A stretch of 64,000 bases of DNA from NCBI RefSeq assembly GCF_037935975.1, contig NZ_CP149817.1, positions 2,852,001 to 2,916,000 on the forward strand, written 5' to 3'. The position numbers and the translations under genes are program-made. Positions 30,601-36,801 of this stretch are shown in pieces; the first letter of the stretch is position 1; every line of letters starts with the position of its first letter. The DNA is from Teredinibacter turnerae. GTDB lineage: Bacteria; Pseudomonadota; Gammaproteobacteria; Pseudomonadales; Cellvibrionaceae. The notes below the pieces were generated by a model. That model was not told where the DNA came from. It made no database searches and saw nothing but the letters and a program-made list of their open reading frames with translations.

Positions 30601-31277
30601 CCCAGCAACCGTCGAACAACAACACCGTAGTCGGCACCAATTATCAAAAAGGCACCGACGGCTTTGTTGGACTCGTGCTCAACATGGATGTGACACCGCG
30701 TTGGGCGGCAACATTAGGTTGGGAGCGTTTCGGCTTCGATAATCACAATGTGGATTTTATTAACGCGGGGTTAAGCTACCGATTTGGTAAAGCTGTGCGA
30801 CGCAATGAAGCCCATGCGCCGTTAAAAGCGGTTGCCCAAATGCCCGAGGCGAAACCTGCAATCCCAGCGGAACCCGTAAAAGAGTCCGTGGTCGTCTCCA
30901 AAGACGACTGCGCGCTGTTTAGCGGCACCCTGGAAGGTGTTACCTTCGCAACGGCCTCCGCTCAGCTCACCGAAAATGCAACACATACGCTGCAAAATGC
31001 AGTGGATACATTGCAGCGCTATCCGCGCCTGGCCATCAGTATTCGCGCCCACACAGATGCAGTCGGCAAAGCCGAGGATAACCTGGCGCTGTCCGAAGCT
31101 CGGGCATTGGCGGTTCAACAGTTTTTTGTTGCCGCGGGGGTAGATAACGAACGGTTGAGCGCCCGGGGATACGGCGAAGCCGAACCTATAGCAGACAATT
31201 CCACCGCAGCGGGCCGCGCGCAAAACCGACGCGTGGAATTAAAACTCCCAGAAGACACAAACGAAATTTGCCCGTGA
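21639..31277 (+). CDS. Giant DUF11 surface protein fused to OmpA-type outer membrane protein
   Basis: 3212 residues. Signal peptide ~1-23; N-terminal ~24-520 of unknown fold. About seven DUF11-like repeats (~525-1750) follow, each with a core like GDTLTYTLTVTNSGS. Next are an SdrD/carboxypeptidase-like segment (~1780-1850) and a Thr/Pro linker (~2000-2095). A cadherin-like domain (~2097-2185), Calx-beta-like (~2265-2350) and thrombospondin-3-type Ca sites (~2474-2510, DSDGDLIPDSIEG) come next, then a choice-of-anchor-U-like domain (~2560-2680) and a second cadherin-like domain. At ~2795-2820 a GGGGS plus hydrophobic plus Arg tail resembles a GlyGly-CTERM signal. A second signal-peptide-like stretch (~2833-2855, ending TTPAHA) then leads into an OmpA-type barrel and a C-terminal OmpA peptidoglycan domain (~3085-3205). 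A GGAG site precedes the ATG by 10 bases. Likely cell-surface adhesion and wall anchoring. Confidence 0.88.
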   Translation: MGRLFCVCVASFLFISSFSIVNADPYPPTWEDGTGSAIHFPPVHWPTEPANPQDCGENCGQWQPYTRFQNEIADARNQDPSNGGTSPQSYVNVASSCVDKSLPSVYYYLHQGATEADDVLMFRWRVESSAHTYATGPNAGNFSSSNPWSSALWTVFFDVAGSGYRMLAAHLDGSSGSPSASVDRLAGIWGESASQSLDYLNDPNVHLIAHNPTGFVGATNKLLNFQGNLTPTESWPNGSGETEWDYGTTRAKLVSKNSCTEYFVDYQIPIAMLDASGQGGPSLSRSTPIAMLFCTANSLNNPLQKDCAVSKEWLADSGVRAPFGDYISFNKTSAYEQPIIAEIKVTPPANCPGTYNLSAQVKDTLALQNGVVTPSVKAVDFYYWYDANGDGEATEADSGSTWVHTGTTATLASGSINNWEASWDATSLAKGQYLVAAQAVDDNSLVDDDMTPSGVDNRTFSYLSGDSDNRIYIDDNWISGQQALFPIHTPAQSPSALENWYGNPSVTGNQLALVGTAINACGIAPTIQLSVNTHEVGAGDDVEFSVTVSNPAANATGISLASFSNRLPAGFSYQAASTSGSTTSEPIIAGQLLTWNLSSPIELTPGDSASISFSARASATVGNYNDQASAVTSFGVLEASPVSIAVDAAHASLSATADVWTIAANSSDLVTFTFNYSNDSNLGLVDASINTQIQTNSTYTSCSGGLSCIESAGVVTWQLGDIAAGATGSVSFSLVVDSSWPSAFLTQQGELNAADAANNAVQSSAAITISVTGGTLPLSPADFSLLKTASVIQAVPGDPVTFTIAYNNYGGQSAEDVVITDTLPSGLSFLSCSDGCSESAGIVTWSLGTINAGTSDSVTVTAEVASPFTAPNPAINSAALGWTGGTTVTTSTSLGVSGSACNDYYFSDANGDVGFDGAKKLAVLSPVPTVADTGSAVLITAPNNSGGYVEAVRFYQDPATQSDVPFSGNIDTRIYIDRANGPAMNLRSTVYDYDSTSGALTQLGQQLDSFNGSTKGLLEVSVPTSGTLNKGHRLLWVFEAQSNHNSQTLDVEFQYGGTVTNGISSGTTPAISGASFCVTPPANLILSIVPSVGQVAETSTETVTYTLDYANTGSVDATNTQLVNTLPSGFTNCEFSTDNLNWSSCNNGDSHNFNLGNIGATQSGTVYVRGAAPAGSSDGETLSNSAAISSDQTTEQTATADIAVVGAGTVSAPELAVNLVADTTRVVPGETVTYTFTVVNIGTAAANDVTVTNVLPVASYFTYQNCTGSCTNNSGTLSWPIPSLSAGASQTFSYTMLAGTNGLSAGVTTIDDDLEASATSVAVITSNSVSVNLSGNPQLSLTKVASATSGLAPGDTLTYTLTVTNSGSVAATELVIIDPIADYTQFAGNTSAASGTVSFDAVNNQVIYSLSTLAAGASAVFTFDTRINQELASGDTPVTNTASVTASNALATADSVTSTVTATPLLELSHRVAGSSAYPTATLTADANSTQIEVDNPQHFSLGQSVLIGGNIYRVTAVSSQSLLINQPVSASEGDSVIGGIVFTIGYQHTGTAESIDTTLQHQLPAGLLYYAASPSASSAPSTGANGNISWDLGTLQPGDTGSLQVLAMPDGTTGALTATAIISATNANNASADATISIGGLSAAKATSTPLKSAGEIASYTIALHNSLSSPVTGVSLRDQLPGGFSYKAGSALVGGIAIEPDFDAGDTDAIEPVWNNLTVPANGRLQIDFDADIAPSTGAGVYQNNLQINAPIGIGLQTFDPLSTASDDVTVLADNEARINGTVFHRTTATGDSFVAGEDAPQAAVTVHIYQTGADCNNAYDSLCYRVLTSADGVFSAIVPAGDWFIQVAANTGDLNPSWVQLVGDNNNAVTLLAGEQYTDHNGFGVLNGNSQVSAIDLNTDQDTPLSFNVGDFDNAFTPLNSSNLLQKIRVVSLPGQGTLTLNSSPVNVNDEIERSDIANLVYTPGIGVSGADTFQWNGTDGLAYAATSAAVNIAIAPAATPTPTPVPSPTVIPSATPTPTATPIPTATPAPTATPVPTVTPPPTATPSPTSTPVPSATPTPTVTPVPSVTPTVTPVPSAIPSPSPTPIPVSPNNPPVAQDMDITVQNDEPQVIDVIAASADPDGDPLVILSAVSDYGLVEIVDNRLVFTPDALFSGTAEIRYKVSDGKGGFAQASIIVTVPGTTESPSLTVPDDIAVDANALYTKVNLGVASAEDRFGNPLPVSLVDGQPFFEPGVNRAFWETVDANGNRRVEMQLVRVNPLISIRKDQIVLEGQSANVGVYLNGLAPDYPLEIPFTLAGTASNADHDLQSGSLVIRSGTEASIMLNTIADAIEDSGETLTITLGATLNRGNKFSHTLTISEGNIAPVVEIAAQQNGDNRLLISRSGGTAVLTANYSDANSGDNHSFTWRVIRGEVTDQDSAETTFTLEPASLATGLVIIEVEVTDNGSPPMSDTARAYLDIVENLPQLPADRDSDGDLIPDSIEGLADSDNDGVPDYLDSRPECNVLLEQVTEQDAYQIEGDPGVCLRKGVFTVAGQTGGAQLHDADYQFELNDLPVDTEAQYPSGIFDYIAYGLPQPGLLYQIVIPQRLPIPDNAVFRKFSNNRWGFFVETDEDLVSSTEGEQGFCPPPGGAGWQPGLTPGHWCVQLTIRDGGPNDDDGLENGRVFDPGGVAILGAANSAPLAENSNTEMPQDSVIMLPLDTLIHDDDGDPLTTIAASVNIGEVTINTDGSLRYQPPEGYVGDAVITYSVSDGNGGTAVGVITVRVKALTNSGEPPVQTVDTNLRTEGGGGSTPVALLSLLALLLLWRQMLQRQPLSPQAQARQRAPMVLLALCIVVTGFPFTTPAHAEKVDDALYRWYLQGRIGNSRSDTNDGSLNKRFAKAGLNAQVTDFDDSDTGYSMALGYRFTPRWSAELGYLDLGEFKIDIQGSYQNPSEFYNTIEKLHPESGEGAFLAGVYLLPLSEKVKLGARAGVFRWHGDYTTQQPSNNNTVVGTNYQKGTDGFVGLVLNMDVTPRWAATLGWERFGFDNHNVDFINAGLSYRFGKAVRRNEAHAPLKAVAQMPEAKPAIPAEPVKESVVVSKDDCALFSGTLEGVTFATASAQLTENATHTLQNAVDTLQRYPRLAISIRAHTDAVGKAEDNLALSEARALAVQQFFVAAGVDNERLSARGYGEAEPIADNSTAAGRAQNRRVELKLPEDTNEICP

Positions 31278-31380
31278 CGATGTCTTCGAGTAGAGAATTA
31301 CTCGAGCAAGACTGCGCGCAAGGATGAACCGCCAGTAACCCGGCTAAGTTCAGCGAAAACAGGCTTCAAATGATTCCCAG

Positions 31381-31413
31381 AGGTGCAACAGATTGTTAGC
31401 GGCTGCACCTTTT
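31381..31413 (+). terminator. Possible terminator of the giant surface-protein gene
   Basis: Stem AGGTGCA (31381-31387) with TGCACCT (31404-31410), then TTTT overlapping the stem end. It lies about 100 bases after the stop. Loop of 16 bases, so only moderately convincing. Confidence 0.35.
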
Positions 31414-31572
31414 CATCCCTGAACATTGACGGCTCTGCACGATTGCAGATAACGCGCTTACCCAAATAAAGGTGATTTCAGGTCGATGAACCTGCGTACT
31501 AAACTTTTTATAACGCCATAAGCTATACGCTATTCGACCTGCTCTGTGTGCCAGGAAATTCGCTCCATTTTA

Positions 31573-31915
31573 GGGCCTGTTAACACTAATTCGATTCATT
31601 CTGTTGCGGCTAAAATTTCGCTATCAAGTGATGCGGCACCCCGACGTTTGGAGCGCAGATTGTTCGGCATATCCCTATGCCTCACCCCTGCGGGGTTACA
31701 CGCTAAAACGCTCCCGGCGTTTTAGTGGTTGTTCCAAATGAGCGATAAACAACGCTGAGAGCGGGATTTTAGCCGCAACCCGCAGGGCTGGGCCTGTATT
31801 TCCAGGCTGATGCGTTATTTTTCGCTCGTTTAGCCCGCTAAACAACGCCAAAAATGCCTTTCATCCTGAAAATACAGGCTCCAGCAGAGCGAATTGAATT
31901 AGTGTTAACAGGCCC
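31573..31915 (+). mobile_element. 343-bp MITE-like element, copy C
   Basis: Same length, ends and internal hairpins as copy B, and the same sub-variant bases. TA flanks at 31571-31572 and 31916-31917. The right-hand TA is the TA of the ABC permease stop codon on the minus strand. Confidence 0.92.
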
Positions 31916-33042
31916 TAGTCCAGCGTACGCCGGTAGCGTAGCACTGCCATACATCCGACTATAACAATAAACACGCCCACCGCAACGAATTCGTTACCTA
32001 CATCCGTCATCACGCTGCCTTTTAACATGACGCCGCGAACTATCCGCAAAAAATGCGTAAGCGGAAGACCTTCGCCAATAATTTGGGCCCAAACCGGCAT
32101 CCCGCGAAATGGAAACATAAAACCGGAGAGCAAAATAGACGGTAGAAAAAAGAAAAACGTAAGTTGCATGGCCTGCATTTGGGTTTTCGCCACCGTAGAG
32201 AAGGTAAAACCCAAACATAAGTTCGCCAGAATAAACACCAACACGCCGAACAAAAGCAAGCTCAAGCTCCCAACAAACGGCACGCCAAACAGGTATTTTG
32301 CAGCAAGTAAAATAATCGTCGTTTGACCGATCCCGACCAGTACATAAGGCGATATTTTTCCAAGCATGACTTCGTGCGCACGGGACGGCATAGCCAGTAT
32401 ATTTTCGAGATTGCCTTTTTCACTCTCCCGGGTCATCGCCATCGAGGTGATCATAACCGATGTCATCGTCAAAATTACGCCCAAAAGGCCCGGAACAATA
32501 TTGTATTGGGTAATTCCTTCCGGGTTATATTTCCGGTGAACCACCACGTCCACCGGAGCCTCTTGCGATTTTAAATAAGCGAGATTCCCAGTGAGCTCTT
32601 TGGCAAGGGCGCGACTAACAATCTCGTTCGCACGGCCAATGGCGTTGGAAGCGGCGGCCGGGTCTGACGCATCGGCTTCGATTAATAACTGTGGCCGTTC
32701 GTTGCGGATCAACTTACGGGTAAAACCAATGGGGATATGAATAACGAACGCGACCTTGCCCTGTGCCAGCAGTTTTTCTGCGTCTTCCTGATTCGTGATT
32801 TGTGTTTCGAAGTTATAGTAATGGGACTGCTCAAACCCCGCGAGCAACGACCGCACAATCGGCGTGTTCTCTTCTACATAAATTGCGGCAGGTAAATGCT
32901 TTGGATCGGTATTAATGGCAAAACCAAACAACACCAACTGAATAATGGGGAAACCGATCATCATCGCAAATGTCATGCGGTCACGCCGCATTTGGATCAG
33001 CTCTTTAGCCATAATAGCCCAGATACGCGACAAACTACTCAC
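31915..33042 (-). CDS. ABC-2 type exporter permease
   Basis: About 375 residues. One N-terminal helix is followed by a large extracytoplasmic region and five C-terminal helices, the ABC-2 plan of YbhR/YbhS/YhhJ proteins (RDRMTFAMMIGFPIIQLVLF near the start; NLENILAMPSRAHEVMLGKI; FPFRGMPVWAQIIGEGLPLTHF near the end). GTG 33042 has GAGG 9 bases upstream and is preferred to the TTG at 33057. It forms an exporter with the ATPase and membrane-fusion lipoprotein upstream; YbhFSR-type systems have two permeases, but only one is present, so it probably acts as a homodimer. The stop codon TAG is formed at the junction with repeat copy C. Confidence 0.9.
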   Translation of the reverse strand: MSSLSRIWAIMAKELIQMRRDRMTFAMMIGFPIIQLVLFGFAINTDPKHLPAAIYVEENTPIVRSLLAGFEQSHYYNFETQITNQEDAEKLLAQGKVAFVIHIPIGFTRKLIRNERPQLLIEADASDPAAASNAIGRANEIVSRALAKELTGNLAYLKSQEAPVDVVVHRKYNPEGITQYNIVPGLLGVILTMTSVMITSMAMTRESEKGNLENILAMPSRAHEVMLGKISPYVLVGIGQTTIILLAAKYLFGVPFVGSLSLLLFGVLVFILANLCLGFTFSTVAKTQMQAMQLTFFFFLPSILLSGFMFPFRGMPVWAQIIGEGLPLTHFLRIVRGVMLKGSVMTDVGNEFVAVGVFIVIVGCMAVLRYRRTLD

Positions 33043-33057
33043 AGTGATCAACCTCAA

Positions 33058-33996
33058 TTAATGTTTGCGTGCGTCCACACCGGCTTGTCGCATTAACGCG
33101 ATAAACACGTCTTCCAAGTCCGGCTTAATTTCCTGCCAGTTCAGATCCGCGAACTCCGGCTGATTCACTGCTTTTTCGAGCAAGTCTCTGTGCGTACCGC
33201 TTACATGCAATGCCGACCCGAAGTAGGAGGCATTGTCGACCCCTGCTATGTCGGAAAGGGCGTGCACATGCTTGCGAACATCCGCACCGCTTGCAGCAAA
33301 AGTAATTAAACGCGATTGATCGATAACGTCCTGCACCCGCCCCTGGGTAATTAAATTCCCATGCGCCAGGTAGGCAATTTTATCGCAACGCTCCGCTTCA
33401 TCCATATAGTGAGTGGACACGAGAACGGTCATCCCACTGCTGGCGAGTTCATGAATTTCATCCCAGAATTCACGGCGCGCCTGCGGATCAACACCCGCCG
33501 TGGGCTCATCCAGCAACAGCAATTTGGGCGCGTGCATAGTAACCGCAGCCAGTGCCAAACGTTGCTTCCAACCACCGGATAAAGCGCCGGCCAATTGGTG
33601 CTGTCTCTGGGTTAAACCCAGCTTTGTGAGCGTCTCGTCTACCACTGCATTTTTCCGCGGCATGTCGTACATTCGGGCAACAAACATCAGGTTTTCGCGA
33701 ATACTTAAATCATCCCAAAAGGAAAATTTCTGGGTCATATACCCGGTGCGTCGCTTAATTTCTGCAGCCGATTTCAGGATATCGTAACCGAGGCACTTGC
33801 CAGACCCTCCGGTGGGCTTTAACAGGCCGCACATCATCCGAATGGTGGTTGTTTTGCCCGACCCGTTTGGCCCGAGAAACCCCCACACCTGCCCTTGTGG
33901 GACATCGAGATCAACACCATTAACCACGGTTTTGCCACCAAAGGCCTTGGCGAGCCCGCGAACCTGAATTGCCATGTCGCTCACAAATACACTCAC
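33058..33996 (-). CDS. ABC exporter ATP-binding protein
   Basis: 312 residues with one complete nucleotide-binding domain: Walker A GPNGSGKTTT, signature LSGGWKQRLALA, Walker B LLLLDEPTAGVDP, and the switch His in STHYMDEAERCD. The C-terminal ~80 residues are the usual DrrA/YbhF-type extension. Only one domain is present, unlike the double-domain YbhF. Its ATG overlaps the stop of the membrane-fusion gene by four bases, so the three transporter genes are one operon under the TetR regulator. Substrate is probably a drug-like or lipid compound, not determinable here. Confidence 0.95.
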   Translation of the reverse strand: MSVFVSDMAIQVRGLAKAFGGKTVVNGVDLDVPQGQVWGFLGPNGSGKTTTIRMMCGLLKPTGGSGKCLGYDILKSAAEIKRRTGYMTQKFSFWDDLSIRENLMFVARMYDMPRKNAVVDETLTKLGLTQRQHQLAGALSGGWKQRLALAAVTMHAPKLLLLDEPTAGVDPQARREFWDEIHELASSGMTVLVSTHYMDEAERCDKIAYLAHGNLITQGRVQDVIDQSRLITFAASGADVRKHVHALSDIAGVDNASYFGSALHVSGTHRDLLEKAVNQPEFADLNWQEIKPDLEDVFIALMRQAGVDARKH

Positions 33997-34937
33997 AAAT
34001 AAACATCCACAGGTTGGCCGGGGCGCAAACCACTGGCCGGCGTTAGCGTCGCCTCTACCAAATAAACAAGTTCCGCCCGACTCTGATTGCTGTATAACAC
34101 CGGGGGAGCAAATTCCGGCTGCCGGCCAATATAGGTGATCGCTGCTTGCCGTTGATCGTTATTGTCGTTAATTATTTTTACCACCTGGCCTGGGGATATT
34201 TCAGAGAGAAGCGCCTGCGAAACATAAAATCGCACTTTGGTACTGTCCGGGATAATGACAGATAGAATGGGGGTACCCGGGCTAACGTATTCCCCCTGTC
34301 GATAAAAAAGTGTGTCAACAATGCCACTGTTGCGCGCGGTAATCGTGCGTTGCTGCAACTGCCACTGCTGCTGTGCCAGGGCCTGTTCGGCGGATTTTTC
34401 TGTATTGCGCGCGGCCTCGAGCTGATGTTCCCGCGCGGGTAATTTGAGCAATTTCAGTTGTTGGCGGGTTTGCTCAACCTGCGCCTTGGCCACACTGTAA
34501 CGCGCGTCTGCCTGGTCAAAATCACTCTTAGCGGTCAGATTTTTTGCCAGCAATTCTTTTTGCCGTGCAAGTGCGAGGCGCGATTCCTCCAGGGTCGCTT
34601 GCTGCGATTTCAGCAGATATTCGGTGGATGCAATTTCCTCCGAACGTGCGCCCTGCCCCAGATCCAACGCCTGCTGCTGCGCCACCGCAACCTGGGCCTG
34701 CGCCTGAGACACCGCTAAGCGTTGCGATTCATCATCCAAGGTTGCAATCACATCCCCTTCTGTAATTGGCTGCCCTTCAGTAACGTTCAGTTGATTTATC
34801 CAGCCCGCCTGTGGAGCAGAAATGTAAAACTGCACAGCCTCAACATAGCCGTTAGCGTGCCTATTAGCGGGCTCTTCGCTGCAGGAGGTCAACCAAAAAA
34901 CCACGCACAGAAACAGGGGGCGAACAATAAAATTCAT
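33993..34937 (-). CDS. HlyD-type membrane fusion lipoprotein
   Basis: 314 residues. The N-terminal signal ends in a lipobox-like LTSC, so it is probably a lipoprotein, unlike membrane-anchored YbhG. It then has a HlyD-type biotinyl-lipoyl half (GWINQLNVTEGQPITEGDVIA), a long coiled-coil hairpin (~80-195, Gln/Ala-rich), the second lipoyl half and a beta barrel (GLRPGQPVDVYL at the end). It links the ABC-2 pump to the outer membrane. Five bases separate it from the TetR gene upstream. Confidence 0.93.
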   Translation of the reverse strand: MNFIVRPLFLCVVFWLTSCSEEPANRHANGYVEAVQFYISAPQAGWINQLNVTEGQPITEGDVIATLDDESQRLAVSQAQAQVAVAQQQALDLGQGARSEEIASTEYLLKSQQATLEESRLALARQKELLAKNLTAKSDFDQADARYSVAKAQVEQTRQQLKLLKLPAREHQLEAARNTEKSAEQALAQQQWQLQQRTITARNSGIVDTLFYRQGEYVSPGTPILSVIIPDSTKVRFYVSQALLSEISPGQVVKIINDNNDQRQAAITYIGRQPEFAPPVLYSNQSRAELVYLVEATLTPASGLRPGQPVDVYL

Positions 34938-34942
34938 GCGGA

Positions 34943-35569
34943 TTACTCCTCTTTCAGGCCGATAGCCCGAAATAACAGACGGCGATGCTCTGCCATAAAT
35001 GCATCCAGATCCAAGTGGGAATCGCTATCGTCGGATTCAAAAAATATGGTCCACATCAGCGATTTCACAAAGGGTGAAACCACCAGGCGGGCAGTAAGTG
35101 CAGGGTCGCCGATGTCGATTTCGCCACTGGCTTTCCCTCGTTCCAGTAATTCTGTGAGCGCATTGAGCGCGCGCAAGATAATATCCTCGCGGTAGTGCTG
35201 GACAATCTCAGGAAAGCTAAACGCTTCACTGAGCAACACTTTGAGAAGCTTCGGCAGCGGGCTGTGACTGATAAGCCGTGGCGCAAACGTCAGCAACTGC
35301 GTAAGCCCCTCGCGTACAGAGGGAGTCGCCCTTAGCGCCTGTTCGACAATATCCACGTTTGGGCGCGCAATGGATGCCACCAATGCGGCGAAGATGGCGT
35401 CTTTCGACGGGAAATACAGGTAGACCGCGCCCTTGGATATACCCGCATGCCGGGCGATGCTTTCCATGTTGGTGGCCTTTAGGCCGTTGCGATAAAACTC
35501 ATCCAAGGCTGCAGCCAGAATGGCCTCACGCCGGCGGTCTTTCGCATCATCTGAGATAGCTCGTTTCAT
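34943..35569 (-). CDS. TetR-family repressor
   Basis: 208 residues. N-terminal TetR HTH (AALDEFYRNGLKATNMESIA, then ISKGAVYLYFPSKDAIFAAL) and a helical ligand-binding domain. It is the first gene of the exporter operon and has a 26-bp palindrome just upstream of its start, so autorepression and control of the exporter are likely. It resembles CecR/YbiH-type regulators of YbhGFSR exporters by context. Inducer unknown. Confidence 0.93.
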   Translation of the reverse strand: MKRAISDDAKDRRREAILAAALDEFYRNGLKATNMESIARHAGISKGAVYLYFPSKDAIFAALVASIARPNVDIVEQALRATPSVREGLTQLLTFAPRLISHSPLPKLLKVLLSEAFSFPEIVQHYREDIILRALNALTELLERGKASGEIDIGDPALTARLVVSPFVKSLMWTIFFESDDSDSHLDLDAFMAEHRRLLFRAIGLKEE

Positions 35570-35580
35570 AAAATAATAGA

Positions 35581-35606
35581 TAACTAACTGACTGGTCAGT
35601 TAGTTA
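35581..35606. promoter_or_regulatory. TetR operator palindrome
   Basis: Perfect 12-bp arms, TAACTAACTGAC and GTCAGTTAGTTA, around a 2-bp centre. It starts 12 bases before the TetR start codon, where binding would block transcription or the ribosome site. Arms contain the ACTGAC half-site common for TetR regulators of this group. Strong candidate for the operator of the exporter operon. Confidence 0.85.
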
Positions 35607-35799
35607 TTATGGGAGCGGGCTGAAGGATTAGCAAGCAGTTTTTGGCTGTTTTTTAAGCGGAGGGTCTTGCCAGGACTCGATAGCAAGTACACGTGCCGAG
35701 AGCCGTTGCACGTAATAGCTCTCGGCTTTACGCGAAACGCAGGGCAGTGGTACGGTTTGGCTGTTTAAGTGTGTCCTGCGTATAGGGTTCGCACCACAA

Positions 35800-35835
35800 G
35801 GTATTGTTACTTCTTGTGGTATTGTTACTTCTTGG
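35800..35835. repeat. 18-bp tandem duplication
   Basis: Two units starting GGTATTGTTACTTCTTG at 35800 and 35818, differing only in the last base. The second unit overlaps the stop codon of the small ORF at 35825-36217, so the duplication lies at its 3' end. Confidence 0.8.
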
Positions 35836-36217
35836 AAAAGGTTCTGTAGTCCACAGCGACCAGCGTGGCATTGAGGAATGGCCCATATTCTTGCGTGGCT
35901 TTGGATCGCGCATAGTCGTCCCAATCGGTAAAACCTGAAGGATGTCCACGAATAAACCCCAAATCAAAATCTTCATTCTCTGTGGTGGTCGTTTGCACGT
36001 TAGTTGTGTTGTCCCGTAATGTGTAGCTTTTTATTTTAATCATTTGTTTTTTGTTGTGGCTGCCCTTTTCTTGCAGAACACCTTGGATCGCTGACGGTGC
36101 GCGCTCATCTTTAAACTGCTTTAACGGTGTTGTATCGCGCGCTACAGTTTTTTTGGACACCGCGTTGTACGATTGCCGGTGGTGAATTGCGGGTTCTTTA
36201 TCACTTTTGGAAAACAT
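35825..36217 (-). CDS. Putative eCIS cargo or accessory protein
   Basis: 130 residues, no recognised family. The N-terminal half is polar and basic and contains LKQFKDERAPSAIQGVLQ, which echoes AQFRDNRALQKA of the DUF4157 protein just upstream. The C-terminal half (~85-130: DLGFIRGHPSGFTDWDDY and FLNATLVAVDY) looks like a small folded domain. It is the last gene of the eCIS operon, 30 bases after the DUF4157 gene. Position and shared motif suggest a cargo carrying the same sorting segment; toxicity is not shown by the sequence. It may also be the detached C-terminal part of a longer effector. Confidence 0.6.
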   Translation of the reverse strand: MFSKSDKEPAIHHRQSYNAVSKKTVARDTTPLKQFKDERAPSAIQGVLQEKGSHNKKQMIKIKSYTLRDNTTNVQTTTTENEDFDLGFIRGHPSGFTDWDDYARSKATQEYGPFLNATLVAVDYRTFSKK

Positions 36218-36247
36218 CGGTCTCTCCTTTTTTGGCTCACTAAGCGG

Positions 36248-36781
36248 TTAACCTTGGTTGTTCGCCTTTTCTCCCATGACATCGGCTTCTTTTTCCAGTG
36301 ACGGATTATCGTTCACAGGCATGCCATCTACCGTGGTCGTAACCGGCACGCGGCCCTGGGCCTGCTGCACTACATGCCAGGCTTCGTGTGGCAAATGCTT
36401 CATCTGCCCCGGCGCGACATGAATATCCGTGCCTTGCGCAAAGGCGTGGGCGCCAACCTGTGCAGGCTTGCTGGAATTCTGATGCACTCGTACCCCATCC
36501 ATACTCAAGCCAGATAAGGTTTCGACCCCCGTCTTAAGATTGTCTGGCAGCCCTGTTTTATTTTCCTTTCTTTGCAGTGGAGTATGGAATTTACCCTGAG
36601 TTAACTCTTCTTCCTCAATCGCGTCGCGCTGCAACGGCGCATTGATAAATTTACCTTGTGTTAACTCCTCTTCATCGGGGGAGGCTTTTTGTAGCGCGCG
36701 GTTATCGCGAAACTGCGCCGTACCAGCGCGCCCGGATATATCGGCGTGTTCAGTTGGATTATTCACATATTGTTTAGTCAT
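36248..36781 (-). CDS. DUF4157 protein (eCIS-associated, short form)
   Basis: 177 residues. The C-terminal ~75 residues form the DUF4157 domain: LSGLSMDGVRVHQNSSKPA, GTDIHVAPGQMKHLPHEAWH with the zinc-binding HEAWH (HExxH), VVQQAQGRVP and EKEADVMGEKA. The N-terminal part has two copies of an EEELTQGKF...PLQR motif (~36-70). DUF4157 proteins are common in eCIS loci and usually precede a long C-terminal toxin or enzyme domain; this one stops right after the DUF4157 domain. It may be a truncated effector, or a stand-alone processing or loading factor for the neighbouring ORF. Confidence 0.88.
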   Translation of the reverse strand: MTKQYVNNPTEHADISGRAGTAQFRDNRALQKASPDEEELTQGKFINAPLQRDAIEEEELTQGKFHTPLQRKENKTGLPDNLKTGVETLSGLSMDGVRVHQNSSKPAQVGAHAFAQGTDIHVAPGQMKHLPHEAWHVVQQAQGRVPVTTTVDGMPVNDNPSLEKEADVMGEKANNQG

Positions 36782-36801
36782 AAAATTACGCCTTTTTTAG
36801 G

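Noticed and set aside
35628-35976. Minus-strand frames overlapping the end of the eCIS cargo ORF
   Set aside because: They overlap the better-supported 130-codon ORF in other frames and show no domain; kept only as a possible trace of a longer gene.
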